A model generated the notes under the pieces. The model did no database searches. It had not been told where the DNA came from and saw only the letters and a list, made by a program, of their open reading frames with translations. Shown piece after piece: positions 22,007-34,937 of a stretch of 64,000 bases of DNA. The DNA is from Capitulum mitella. Lineage: Eukaryota; Arthropoda; Thecostraca; Pollicipedomorpha; Pollicipedidae. A program made the position numbers and the translations under genes. The DNA lies in contig CP099849.1 of the NCBI GenBank assembly GCA_030062745.1, forward strand, positions 8,581,767-8,645,766, in the 5' to 3' direction. Numbering within the stretch: position 1 is the stretch's first letter; every line of letters begins with the position of its first letter.

Positions 22007-24362
22007 TTAAGCCGGCACCGCCTGGCGCGTTTTTGTACTCGCAACTGCCTGTCATTTGCCTGGATGTCAGAAAAGGGCACTACCATGCTATCTCAACATC
22101 ATACCGTCGGATCTGAACCGGTCCACTACCAATCGATAACACTGAGTCTTGCGATTCAGAAAATAGTATTTTAGCCCTGGTTACGTAACTGATGACGTCA
22201 TAGGTCACGCAAAACGCATCACACGATGTCATAAAACCTGACTTCGGTTTGTACATCATATCATCGGCAATACTGGTCTTAACCTATTCAGCCGGAACTA
22301 CTTATCCGATTTCATCGCAACAAACGGCAATCATTTAAAAAAATTTCAAAATTTTGAAATTTGTGGATACAGGGGCAAAAATGTCAAAATGGGACTTTTA
22401 CTTCTTAAAAAATTTTTTTTTTTTTTGGGGTTTTTTTTAAAATTGGGTTTTAATGGGGGGTTTTTTAATAAATTTTTTTTTTGGGGGTTAAAAATTTAAA
22501 ATTTTGAAAAAATTTATGGGCGTTCACAGGGTTTCAAAAAAGGGGTTAGTTTCTAATAACGAAAGAACAAAAGAGGCCAAAACACTTTTTAGCTTCTGCT
22601 AGTCATGTTATGCTAAAGAAGTACAAATCGCATTACAATGTTTGTATAATGTTAGCATAGGCGGTCCAGGGACATAAAAAGGGGAACTGTCATGGCACAC
22701 GTTTCTCAGATCAACTTGTGACCTTTGACCTTAAATGACCTCCAGTGACCTTGGGGTCGCCTGGAATGATGTCGTGTGCATTCAGTATTATCTGTAAACG
22801 TTTTTAATCGACTAAATTCACTCTATTCCAAAAAATTCCTTTTTTGGCCTTTGCGATATAGGGTACGTGCACTGACATTTTAGGTCATAGCTCCGTGACC
22901 TGACCTGATATCAAGCTGAAACTTGGTACACAAGTAGAGGGCATCTTTCTACGTCATATATATTCCGCGTTTGGCATTTGAAAAAACGGCGCCGAAATTA
23001 TTGCAAAAAAACAAATTTTGACTTTTGACCTTGACCTGACCTTGTAAAGTGACCTCAGATAAACAAAATTACATATGCACATTGCCCAACTATTTAGCTA
23101 TATATTCATATAAAGTTTGAAGTTCTATCTTAAAAACTCTGTTTTTGGCAGACATTTTCCTTTTACCCTCAACATGGCCAAAAATGACCTGAGGTGCCTC
23201 CCAAAAACGTTGCCTGGCTTCGCCCCTGAGCAAAATAGAATTTCGAAATTTTGTCACGGCGCGTAGAAGGAATAGCTAGGAAAAGTCACCAAGTTTCGTG
23301 AAGCTGCGTCAAAAAACCTGGAATTGGCAAGCAAAAAACCCGAGGGGGGGGCGGATTCCGCCCCCCCCTGCCGGGAATAGGGTTAAGGTCTTCAGTTGAG
23401 CATGAAACAAAAGGCCACGATGTTCTACACCAGAAGCATGCCGAGATGTTAGAAAAAAATGTCGGATCAAGGCCAGCCTAGGCCAGGTGAAATACTGGTC
23501 TTACTTTGCATGCCAAAGGTCGATACTTGCAACCGTTTTGATCCACGTGACAATAAGGACGAAAATGAAACCTTCTGATGAATAGTTTTGTATCACCTGC
23601 TTTGCATCCATTCAAAGTCATCTGAGGTCAGGACAGATAAGGTTGCATTACTCTTTCTGACAAAGAGCAAAAACAACTCGCTGGGATTCTCGACTGCGTC
23701 AACTACAGAAATGAAATGATATCTCATGATAATTAAATCTGCGCTATCGGCTTTTTCTCGGACCAAGGTCAAACCAGGGCAGGACAGTCATTTTTTCTTT
23801 TTCTGACTAGGAACAACAATTCCTCTTTGCTGTTACTGAAAGATCTTCCACAGCCCATGTTGTGTTTCATTTCGTTTTCATATCTACCGATGATATGGTC
23901 CTACACGACCTCGTTTTGCATTTGGTGATCCTTGTTGAGAGGCGCTCTGGCTCGAACGATAAAGAAAGTCATTAACAACCACTTCTATCATCCATCATGC
24001 AAATGAGTCCAATTGTCATCATGTATGTGACTTAGCATGACCTCTAATGTTGACGTTTCACAGCTGTACATCATGTTGGGGACCGCATGTAAATTCAAAT
24101 AATCGATGCATGATTTTCGCGATTATTGTCAAAAACATCCATGCTCCCGCCACTGCCCGAAGAGACAACATACGGCTCATTTATGACGTCATATCTCCAT
24201 AACTTGACCTAGCATGGGAATGATTTTTATGTTGAAATATGTGAAATTGATTGATGAACAGGTACCGAAAATTTGGTTGGGCTGGCTCTAACAGTGTAGA
24301 AGCGTCTCAAGAAAAGCCGAGGGGACGCGCTATTTGACGCCGTCCAGGGTGTGCCGGATTAA
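22007..24362. mobile_element. TTAA-bounded element (family 2), carrying a nested element
   Basis: The ends are TTAAGCCGGCAC.GCCTGG and, inverted, TTAATCCGGCAC.CCCTGG, with TTAA at 22007 and 24359. A second, partial copy lies at 36186-37230 and matches along about 1 kb. No transposase ORF, so it is non-autonomous; TTAA borders suggest piggyBac-type mobilisation (inference). It is interrupted at 22279-23386 by a family 1 element. Confidence 0.72.
22279..23386. mobile_element. TTAA-bounded element (family 1), nested copy
   Basis: TTAACCTATTC at the left and GAATAGGGTTAA at the right form short terminal inverted repeats inside TTAA. The uninterrupted sibling at about 36,440 shows the pre-insertion site. 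The interior contains several TGACCT/TGACCTTGACC runs and no ORF. About 110 bp (22,405-22,520) has degraded into homopolymer-like sequence. Confidence 0.75.
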
Positions 24363-25132
24363 TGGAACTTTCGGAAAAAGATGTTTATAATAAAATGCTT
24401 TCAAGTAATACTTCGTCACAAATGAGGCCCATCAGAAACATTTTGAGCCTGAGATCAACATTGCCGGGTAAAATTCAGTTTTGCGGGACCCAAACCAATG
24501 TTCGAGGTCAGGCACACCCAAAAGAATAAAAAACCACTCCCTGCTCACTGATGGCATTAAGCTGGCAAGTTGGTGCCTACAGCCTGCATATTCGCATGAC
24601 GAAAACTGTAATCATGTTGTACCTACGTTCCATTTTTAAGGTGTCAGAAGACATTAAAATGGTTCAAATGAATACTGAATGGGTTCAAATGGTCATTAGC
24701 GAGGCTCAAGCCCCATTGAACATGTATAAAACCACACGCCTGTTCTTGAGCCGCTGACTTATGATGGCAGCTGGCAGACAATATTATGGGCGTGTGTGAC
24801 ATTTAAACCAATGATATTTTGCACGGGAACTGCTAAAAAGATTCAGGAATATCTCCTTGTACTTAATGGCGAAATGCAACGGAAGAAAGTAAATCAGCAA
24901 CAAGCTATTAGCTAAATTCATTCATGTATTTTTACATGCTACGTCATCGCATATTACATGTTTGGTTATGATGAATCATATCGTATCACGTCATCATTGT
25001 TTACTTGTGTCTGTATTGTGTGTATATCATGAACGTATCGTTGGCCACAATCCATTAAAAAGTCCTTCAAACAGGAACCATCAGACTATGAAAAGGAAGG
25101 CAGTAGGTCTCTGTTGTCAGTGCCCTACACAC
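24363..25132. other. Intergenic, no features seen
   Basis: AT-rich, without supported genes or clear repeats. Confidence 0.5.
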
Positions 25133-25395
25133 GTAGCCAGGATTTTCCTCAGGCAGAGCCCAAATGTCAAATTTTGTCATATGTGACTAGTATATGGCGA
25201 AATTTGTAGGAGAAAGGTGCAGTTTTAAGTAACTTGCCTCATATTGAACGCACATGAAAACATATAATGTTTGCTTTTGCAACGCATACATGATCGCTAT
25301 TACGAGTACGTATTTCCGCAAAACCGCTACATATCAAGTGTAGACCGCTTGGCTCGGGGGGGGGTCATGGCCGCCATGCCCACCCCCACCCCCCT
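25133..25395 (+). repeat. Interspersed repeat, family E, copy 1
   Basis: Starts GTAGCCAGGATTTTCCT, contains AAATTTTGTC and TATCAAGTGTAGACCGCTTGG, and ends in a G-run and ATGGCC. Related copies lie at 38,875-39,130 and 57,826-58,055. About 260 bp, noncoding. Confidence 0.72.
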
Positions 25396-26700
25396 CCCGC
25401 ACTTGGCTGCGTTCCTGCCTACAAAGGGTCTCACTGGTTCAATACAAAGAGCGCCACGAATCACGCTGTAAGAACTCGGAGTATCCATGTGATGAAGATG
25501 ATGACACTGCCAGATCATCTTTGTGATATCGGCAGAAGCCTACAGATGTACGGCCATTCAAAAGCAACAGAAAGGAAGCTTAGTCATGGACTCAATTGCC
25601 ATGCACAATAGGAGTGCGTAATTTGTCAGGTATATTATCCCTGATTCCGGGATTCAGATTCTGTCTGTGCCGGAATCCTGATTCTTTTAACCATGTTTTT
25701 TCGTGGATTTTTGTTTTGAAACCACGGCGTCTGTTGATGAATGTCACATGGCGGACGAAACTAGCCCAGGGACGCAGCTAAGGAGCTGGGCAGGGGAGGT
25801 CCCTCCTCGCTTCCTGTCGACAGCCATTGAGAAAATCGCAAGCCGAGCTAGACGTTTCATGTAAGGCCACAAATACCAGCGGCTTATCTTTGTCCGAATG
25901 TATGCCATCCATTCTCCACCGGTGGGTAACTGGATCTGACTCAAACCACGAAAAACAGCATGTGTTTAACCATGTGTGCTTAATGGTCAAGAGGATCGGA
26001 TCGGGTTCCCCCCCCCCGAACCATGCCCATCCCTCCGAACCAACTCAAGACCTTCCTGTATCAGGTAGCTAAGGACCAGAACTACTGACCGTGTAGCCTT
26101 TTTCTTCTTTTAGGTACGTCGGCTATAGCCTGTGGTAATGATGAAAAATCCTGAACTTTGGAACTATCTATCTTTGCCAGTTTTTAAGAGGAGCCGACCA
26201 AAAACGACCCCCTGGTCCCCAACATACGCCGCTCTTCCTCTCTCAAGCGATAGCCGTCACTGAGATGAGAAAAAGTTCGCCTCGCGTTTCCTATTTGACG
26301 TCATGGCATACAGTTCAGTCATTGCTTGCAATCAGCTGACAGCCGGTACTAATGCTTGCCGTCAAAGGGTGAACTGCGTGGTCGCCAGGTGTGTTGCCAC
26401 CAAACGAAAAAATGCGTGGTTTCTGGCGAATATAAAAAAAACTGTTGAAGGTTCTTCGGAAATTTCAATTTTGAATGTATTTTGATTTTGATGCTTACCT
26501 ATGTACGGTGTGCATGTTCTTCTCCATTTCACATGGCTGCATCATGCGACCCTTGAGTCCTCGGTACTGCACGGGATATAAAAGTGATACGAAATGTCAA
26601 AGTGCTCTTTTCCCACACACATGTCGTTTGTTTCCTTACGGCGCTGCTATTTTGAGCACCCATTGAAGTAGTTTCCAATCATGGGTGACATTCATGTAAA
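25396..26700. other. Intergenic, no features seen
   Basis: No supported gene. ORFs are short and match nothing I recognise. Confidence 0.5.
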
Positions 26701-26819
26701 CAACCCATCATGCTTCGCCCCATAAAAATTGCCCCCAGTCGGCGGCTAGCACGTGATAACGACTTGATAAAGACCCTGTTAACTCGCCGATGCTATCCAT
26801 CGCGGAGCAAATGGATCAA

Positions 26820-28210
26820 CAAAGGTCCGGCCCGGGGCGCCGCGCGCCGCGTTTCCGTTTTTAATGAGCCGTCTCTGCCCGGCGGCGGGGGCCATTCTGG
26901 CGCACTCGGCGCCGGCTCCGGCGCAGGACCGGGCGGCAAAAGGCTGTCGGTGGCGACGCGGCGTCGGGGGCGGTGCTCCGGCCGATCGACGCCATCCATC
27001 CGGCCACCGCCGCCCGACTCCGACTCCCACAAACGACGTCTTTATGGCGCTATCCATCAGACGCCGCGTCATAATCTGTATCGTTGCCAGATGATATGTG
27101 ATGGAGCGTTTGTGCTGCGGCAAAATGGCGGCCTGTCTTCCGCCGCAGGCCTAATGATCCCGGCGGCGGCCCGGCGCGCCCCGTCGGACGAACAGCAGCC
27201 GGCTGTCGGACGAGAGGCGGCGGTCTGTTGGACGAACGGCAGCCGCCTGTCGGACGAACCGCAGCCGGCCGTCGGACGGACGGCAGCGATCTGCCGGACG
27301 AGCGGCGGCCGTCTGTCGAACGAACTTCGTCTTTGTTGGCTACCTTCGTCGTTACTCCTGGACGACCGGCGACAGGCTGTCGGATGAATGGCTGCGGTGC
27401 ATTACAGGAGGAGCGGTTGCGGTCCACTGGTGGACGAAAAGCCGCGGCTTTTTGTCGGAAGAACAGAGAACAGCTGCGGGCTTCCGTCGGACGACCGGCC
27501 CCTGCCTCTGCTGGACGGACGGTCGACGTCGCCGCCCGTGTCGCACGACAGAACACGCGACAAAAACGCTCCAGCGGTTTCGTCGCCGAAAAGGAACAAG
27601 TGGCTTGCTTCTTGGTGAGGTTCAGCGTTATAATCGCCTGACGCAGTTCAGGTCGTGTCCCATTCGATTCATTTTCTGAAGATTTTGAACAAATTAGTGG
27701 CAGCCTGTTGGAAGAAATCTTGCTTTGCTATATTTGTTTCAGCCACAAGTTATCCCAGGCATCGCTTTATGACATATTGCCTGACTGATGTGAGTTCTGC
27801 AAGATATCGCAGATGGCAATCTTTATCGTTATTGTTGTGTTATAGTTGCTTTCGGCTCGTTATAAGATAACTTAAAATCTCTCAGCTGATGTCAATATTC
27901 CTTTCATGTCTTTTACGTTCGAATGAAGTTGCGCCTATGTGAATGTAAGGCGGGCACAGTACAAAAGCCACGATCGGGGGCCTCCGCGCCCTGCCTGGCT
28001 GCCGGCGTCGGACTCAGAGCAGCGGTGTCGCTCGCTGAGGCGGGATCGATGCAGTGAACACGGCGCTGAGGAGCTGATCGACACAGGCCGACCTCCCAGC
28101 AGCGGCCGGCGGCCCGACGCTCGCCCCGTGTTCTCCAACGAGACAAAGAGTTCGGGAGGCGCCAGAGGAGCGTGGGACACCCGCGGGGGTCCTCGCAGCG
28201 GCAGAATGGC
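26820..28210. other. GC-rich islands
   Basis: Two CpG-rich blocks (26,820-27,550 and 27,950-28,210) in AT-richer surroundings, with no supported coding exon. Candidate regulatory DNA or an unrecognised first exon. Confidence 0.4.
27178..27330. repeat. Degenerate GC-rich minisatellite, about 33-bp unit
   Basis: Diverged units built on GTCGGACGAACGGCAGCCG repeat about five times inside a GC-rich island (26,820-27,550). Open frames on both strands follow from the repeat. Confidence 0.7.
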
Positions 28211-29280
28211 TTTTAATTGGGCCTGATACACGCGTGATGGACGAGGCTTTGATGCTATCGGACTCTGAATGGACGTGACTGAAGCGCCTTGTGGGCTCAG
28301 TTTTTACTGAGGAGGAATAGAATGGGTTTCCGACGTTGTTGGTGGCTGCCTGTGTACTGCGCAGAACAGCGTGGGTGGGAGATGCTGCTTTTCTTGGATC
28401 CCACCAAGGGACGGGGCTTACGTCTTTCTTGACTTGTCAAGTTCCCCCTTAAAATGGGAAAAATACGATGTAATAAGTTGCAGTTTTTGCCTTTGCAGAC
28501 TCCCCAGCAAACCTGACAATGTTCCACGGAAGCGTGTCATCAAGGACATCCAACATGGGCACATGATGCGAAGAACATCACGTGTTTGCTCTACACGACT
28601 TTAGTACATATTACAACGCGGACGTGACAGAGTGGAAATTGAATGGGAGACAGGTGGGTGGTTACCGGGTGAATAAAACTTGTAATCAGTCCCAAAGGAA
28701 AATGAAGAAGAAAAATTCAGTAAAACTTCTCTTTGTCATAAACGTTTAACCAAGGATGACAGAGGAGACCCACTGAGTATTTTTAAGCTGATGAGAAAAG
28801 ACCATTGCCCCTGTGTACAACATTCCCTGACCTTTCCGTGCAGATCTCTCTGCAGGGTTTTCTCGATCGAGCTCTGTCAGGAGAAACCATCCCATAAAGG
28901 CCTCCTTGAAAGCCTTCGGCGGGATCCCCCACCGTGGTGTGTAGCTCCCCCACAGGAAGCCTTTCAGCTGAGGTGCATGGCCCCACCCTGATGACGAGAT
29001 TCCATCGACTTCGTCTCAGCATGGACGAGCTGGGTCAAGGCCAGCGTTAGCCAGACGAGGGCAAGGACCGCGTTGCTAGCGAGTGATTGCATTTTCCCCG
29101 TTGTTTGTAGTTCACCCTGTTTTGCCCGCTGTTGACCACCGTATCGGGGTGGTCAACAAGTTTCATGGAGTGTCGCCTCGCAGCACGCACGAGTCTTCTA
29201 GTCTTTAGTCTTCACCGGGCGGACTAACGACCTGAATCCCTCTGGATTTCTCGGGGAAACCCCTGCCGCACACATCGGCA
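28211..29280. other. Intergenic, no features seen
   Basis: No supported gene or repeat. Confidence 0.45.
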
Positions 29281-29285
29281 CCCCA

Positions 29286-29632
29286 CACTCCACTGGGTGC
29301 TGGCCGCCACACAGCCGGCCAGTCCCGCCACATAGTCCAGTAACACAGCCAGTCAGTCCCGCCACACAGCCGGCAAGTCCCGCCACAAAGTCCCGTCACA
29401 CAGCCAGACAGTCCCGCCACACAGCCGGCCAGTCCCGCCACACAGTCCCGTCACACAGCCGGCCAGTCCGCCACACAGCCGGCCACACAGCCACACAGTC
29501 CTGCCACACAGTCCCGTCACACTGCTGGCCAGTCCCGCCACACAGTCAGCCAGTCCCGCTTCACAGCCGGCCAGTCCCGCCACACAGTCCCGTCACACAG
29601 CCGGCCAGTGCCGCCACACAGCCGGCTCCACT
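29286..29632. repeat. Minisatellite of CCGCCACACAG/CCGGCCAGTC units
   Basis: About 350 bp of shuffled units of 18-30 bp built from CACAGCCGGCCAGTCCCGC and CACACAGTCCCGTCA. Gly/Cys-rich open frames on the minus strand are a product of the repeat. Confidence 0.95.
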
Positions 29633-29879
29633 CTCTGCGAGGGTGGGCGGACGATCAGAGCGGCTCACACCACCACAACGCACCGGCCACAATGCCCCCA
29701 TCTCGGGAATCAATATCACGTAATCAGGTGTGCCTATCGCCACTACCTCCCCCGCCTGACCCCATAGACACGGCCCAGGCCCATTTGCGCCACCGACGGC
29801 GACTACGTCGATGTCACCCACACAAAGCGCCTCTCTTGTATAATTAATAAGGCTCATTTTGTCTCATAAACCCACCATA

Positions 29880-31080
29880 AAACGATCCATCTTGTTCGAG
29901 ACAATGGCGACGAAGGGCGGCGGTGTTGCATTGTCGGCCTGTCTTGTGCAATGGGCACCGGACAAAGGCAAACCAAACATACGCGAAATGATAAACACGC
30001 CGTTCGGGCGGCTCCGGCGGCGCGCGGCTCGAGCTATTCTTCACCGCTCACAAGGTGTGAACCGCCATCAATTATTGAAAAAATCAATGGGCGGCCGTCG
30101 CGGCGCGCTGCGGGAAGGATTCCCGGACTTCGCGCGCGTCCGTCGCCGCATTACCGAGTCGCCGAGTCACTGAGTCATCGAGTGGGGATGTCACGTGCCG
30201 ACTCTCGCGCGCAGCACGGGCGAACGCGGCACGGGGTGGGGTCTCGAGTGCGGGGGAGTGCCGCCGTGCACGTGCGCCGAGCCCATCACGCCGTCCGCGC
30301 CTGCCCGGCGGGCTTCTGTTGACACTGCGCTGCAGCCGAGTCAACGACTCCGCGGCGCTGTCGCCGACTCACGGCTCCGCTCGGCGGTGGCCGATGGAGT
30401 CCGCACCTCTACAGGGTCGGCTGACACCGGTCCATAGTGACAGGCCAGGCCGGGTTCCTCATCAGTGAAGCACAGGGATCCGCCGTAGCTCAGCAATTGT
30501 CCACCTCAAAGCCGGCACGAAACGCTCAAAAACAAAAAAAGCTGAAGCTACAACGGCCCCCGCAACATCGCACAGAAAACCTGAGCATGCTTGACGAAAA
30601 TGTCGCCGCCGATGATGAACGCAGTGACGGCGCGGGCCCGAACGGTAACCCATCCGGGAGGACTATCCGCCTGTCGCGCCACTTTCGGCGCGTCCTGCCG
30701 GCGGCGACTGCCGTCCGCTTACCTCCGCACTCCAGCGGCACTAACCGCATTACGACCGTAACTCGGAACTCCATTTCACTCGGTCCACAAAGATTTCTAT
30801 GGCGCGGCTTTTCAGAGCAATCTTATCAAAGGGTGGCGAGATTCAATCAAAGCCGTCGCATTGTTGCCACACAAAACACATGAAGATCATATTGGCACGC
30901 CGGTGTTGACATGCCGCGGGGTATTTTTATATGAGGCGCCGCCGCCGCCGCCGACTGCGGTGCGCCACTTTCGTATTCCGCCGGCGAGGCGACGCCAAAG
31001 ACTCGCGGCCGGCAAATCGGCAATAGGGACAGAGGGAGGGTCCGCACGCGCCGCGGCCGGTCGCTGGTGAAAGCCTGCGG
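29880..31080. other. GC-rich island, 29.9-31.1 kb
   Basis: CpG-rich, interspersed with AT-core motifs (CAATTATTGA near 30,070). The open frames show no domain and lack convincing splice signals. Possible regulatory DNA. Confidence 0.4.
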
Positions 31081-33720
31081 CCACGATGACTCATTTCGGA
31101 TGTTGGCGCTGTGGCAGAGGCAGTCGTCGTCGCTGCAGGCCATGAGGACGATAGGGCACCGTTAATAACGCAAAAAGGTCATGAACACTGGCAGCTCTGT
31201 CACGTCGCGTAGTTGTTCTTAAAACTTCGGAGGACTGCAGCGCGATCTGTTTGGGTCTTGCTTATTGTTTTCGTTATCTGCCATGTTCTTTCGAGTTTGT
31301 TTATCATTATTGTTCACATTAGCTCCAGATGTGGGAAGCTTCGTGACATCATTATGGGAAAGAAAATAAGGAAAATAAAGAAACTGCAACCAAAAAGAAT
31401 ATCTTGAATTTATGTTGTAGTTGGATAATGCAGTGATCTTTTACACCACCATGTTCGGGTTCACCCGTTATTGAGGAGCTGCTCAAACAATATGGAACGC
31501 TGTTCCTCGCACTGGACTTCATGTTGTGACTGCCGTTTTTTAACGTTTCCTTGAATCATATGAGGAAGTTTGTAAACCTCAACTACAGGTGTGAGCGGCT
31601 CCAGGCAAGTAAGATAACTAACAGGAAATGAACGTCAAATACTTTTGACTGAAACAGGCATGAGACGGAAAGGAAGACATCGTGATGCAACATTTGCAGT
31701 GTTCTGTAAACACCTGGTAGAACGCTCAGCTCAAATTGTAAGGGATAACCAAAACACCCGCCTGGGCGCGGCGAGCTACTGGCGACCTGGCTTTCACAAT
31801 TTCGTCCTACGTAACACAGAAAATTATTTGAAACTCCCCGATGGAGATCAGTCAACAGCTCTCATGTCCGGGTGTCCTCCCAATCCCTCGCCGCTTCTCA
31901 CGCCTGCAGTCGGGGAGTGTACATCTAAGCAAACATCTCGAGCCGCGGGAAGATTTACGGTCAACACTGGCACTGATAGCCACCCATTTGTCTACTTTGG
32001 ATATTCACCTCACACAATGGAGCACCGACTCCGCCGGCTCCAGAACGAGTCAAGGAAAATAATCGGCCTGTTTGTATTCAGCGCTTGTTATCTTTCTGGG
32101 AGTTTTCGTTTTTCTTTCGGAAGGCTGAGCGCGCCAGCGGGCCAACAATAACACATCGCCAATGATCGCTGTCCTCTTACACCCGCCGCCGCCCTCCCAG
32201 GTGCCGACTAAGTCAACCGTCCGACATAGCTGGATGCTTTCGAGACGGCTCAAGAGCCGCATGCCATGAGCCGGTCGGAATTTTCCCATGATGCAGCGCG
32301 TGGTGCGGCGGGTCCGAGAGGCAACGCCGGTTTTCCGCTGCCTCGGCGTCTCCAGGCCGCCGAACGTCCCGGCCACCCGTGGGAAGCCGTCCTGCCGGGA
32401 GACATGACACTGCATGACGAGATCGGCGGCCGCGGCGGCGCCGATCGAGCGGTGCCGGCCGCCGCCGCCGACCGGCGGGGCGCCGCGGCCCGGACCGGGC
32501 ACCCACCCCCCGCCGCCGCCGCCGCCGACGCCGACGAGCCGCCATCAATACCGGCCTTTTTGCGCAGATCAAAACAGGCGGCGTCCGATGACTTTCTGAT
32601 GCAAATGGCCATCCTGTTTCCTCGCGGCGGCCGGCGGCCGGCGCGATGTTTTAACGACGCCGGCGAATGCGCCGGAAGCGCCTCCGATGCGCTGCCGGGC
32701 AGGCCGGAAGTGACGTTACAAATGAGAATGGCGGGCGAATTCCAGAAAAACGGCCGGATTACTGTAACAAAAAGTGGCGCGCCGAGTGAAGGAGAGGAGG
32801 GCCATTCGGGTAATCAATCATGCTAATGGAATCCATTATTTCGTCGAGTGGGCGCGGGGGAAACGGCCAACTGATGCCGTCCTGGGGATCATCACACTGG
32901 TAATCGTCCGTGCTCACACACATGCCGCAAATGCACGCCGTCATGGACACAGGAATACAAATATCGGCAATCTTCCTCCAGTGATTTGGGAATACTGACT
33001 GGTGATTGAGTAGGGGAGAGAGATTGACAGGGAAAAGACGGAAAAAATGAAAATGGTGAATTTAAGAGAGACAGAAAGAGTGGGAGCGAGGAAGATGGGG
33101 TGGGGGGAGGTGGAGAGGAGAAAATCAGTAACGTGATTGAAAAGTCAGAGTAAGCCCGAGAGAAAAGAAGCTCTCCTTTCGTGCGATTATTCTGGGTCTT
33201 TGGCATTGCTACAGTGGAGGATTTTTCTCTTTTCAAATAATCCCCGTGTATGAGAGCGAAATTCTTGATCAAAGAACTTCATCAAAAGAGAGCAGATAAT
33301 GGTTCCATTCAGGATTATGTCTCAATGTTGTCTTCTTTCTTTCAGCCAGATTTGTTTAAAGCTCCCTCGCTTTCTGTGTCTCCTTTCTATTATTTCTCTA
33401 TAGAAGCTGTGAAAATCCAATCTGCGCCGGTGCTCGTCCTTTCTCCGGTCCCCCTTTAATTTTCGCGGGCTTTGTTGGCTGGGCAGGGCCGTCAGCCGCT
33501 CGGCCGTTCCTGGAGGACTGTAATCCCAGCTCCGCCGGCGCCGACGGCGACGCCGCGTCGGTGTCGATGATGAACGTCGGCCGCGACGGCTGCCGGCGGC
33601 CGGTGCCCGACGTTGACCGGCGCTCTGACGGGCTGGACGCAGGCTGTAGCATTTGATGTGTGCGTGTACGCCGCAGCGACGAGACCCTGCTGCGTCTCTG
33701 TTTTAATGCTAAGAACGTTT
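31081..33720. other. Intergenic with a GC-rich block at 32,260-32,760
   Basis: No supported gene. A purine-rich tract lies at 33,010-33,130. The GC-rich block has long open frames on both strands typical of composition. Confidence 0.45.
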
Positions 33721-34937
33721 TTAACGTTATTCCCGTACCCATAACACTTGTGCGGATTCCCGTATCGGGGGGGGGGGGCTTATTCGGCTTCTCCCTAAAA
33801 CCTCGAGAGCTGCCCGTTCGATTTCATCGGAACAAATGGCAATCGATTCGGCATGACGTAAATTGCATTTTCATGAGGTTTTGAAAATATTCAAAGGGAT
33901 GCATTCAGGGGAGGGTGGAAAGTCAAAGTAGGGTATTTGGACGTGTTGTAACTCCGATGCTTATGGACCAATTTTGATGTAAATGGTATGAATCGAGAAA
34001 TAATCAATTGGGATATTCCTATTGACCCATAGGTTAAACATTAGTGGGAAAACCATAGGGGTTCACAGAGTTTGGAAAAATGGATGTATATTTATTTGAA
34101 AAAATGATTTGAAATGGAAGCTAACAACATTTTTGGGGATTTTGGTGGTCATGTCATACTTCAGAAGTGCAAATCGTATTACAATGATTGTATGATGTCG
34201 GCGTAGGCGGCACCAAGGACATGAAAAAGGGGAATTGTCATGGTCGCAGGTCCCTCGGGCCAGCTTACAACCTTTGGCCTGAAGTGACCTTAGATGACCT
34301 CAAAGTCGCATGGAATGGCCTTGCGCCCATTTCATTATGCCTTAAAACGTTTTCATTTATTTGAATTTACAATATTTCTGAAAGTCCTGTTCATGGCTGT
34401 TGTGATATAAAGTATGCGCGCGGGCGTTTTAGATCAAAGCTCCGTGACCTGACCCGATATCAATCTGAAACATAAAGAACGAATAGGAAACGCTGCACTT
34501 TGTCATAAATGTCTTGGATTTTGCATATTGAAAGTAAGCGCCAGAATTTTTTACATAGGACCAAAGTTTGGCTTTTGTCCTTGGCCTGAACTTGTGAAGT
34601 GATTTCAGATGAACAAAAAGATTCTGATGTTTTCCCAGTTATTTGCCTTTACACTCATATCAGTTTTCAAGTTCTGTCTCAGAAACTCTATTTTTGGAAG
34701 CCATTTTACTTTTACCTTCTACATCGCCATTAAATGGCCTGAGGAGCCCCCGAAACACTTGGTCTGATTCCGCCCCTGAGAAAAATGAAATTATGACAAG
34801 CTGGCATAATACGTAGAGAAGATTGATAGCAAAAGTCACCAAGTGTCGTGAAACTGCGTTGAAAAAGTTTAGAATTGGAGAGCAAAAAGCCGGAATGGCC
34901 TTTGCAGTAAGCCCCTCCCAGACAGGAATAGGGTTAA
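33721..34937. mobile_element. TTAA-bounded element (family 1), full-length copy
   Basis: TTAACGTTATTCCCG at the left, GGAATAGGGTTAA at the right, 1,217 bp. The interior aligns with the nested copy at 22,279-23,386 (CGATTTCATCG.AACAAA, GCTCCGTGACCTGAC). No ORF. Confidence 0.75.

Noticed and set aside
26710..27387. 225-codon plus-strand frame in the GC-rich island
   Set aside because: Overlaps a degenerate minisatellite, open on both strands, and has no recognisable domain.
29198..29857. Gly/Cys-rich minus-strand frames resembling a repeat protein
   Set aside because: The pattern is the direct translation of the minisatellite; no ATG context, splice sites or flanking coding sequence.
30437..30883. 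148-codon plus-strand frame
   Set aside because: Starts at GTG, low-complexity basic peptide, no homology recognised and no supporting splice structure.
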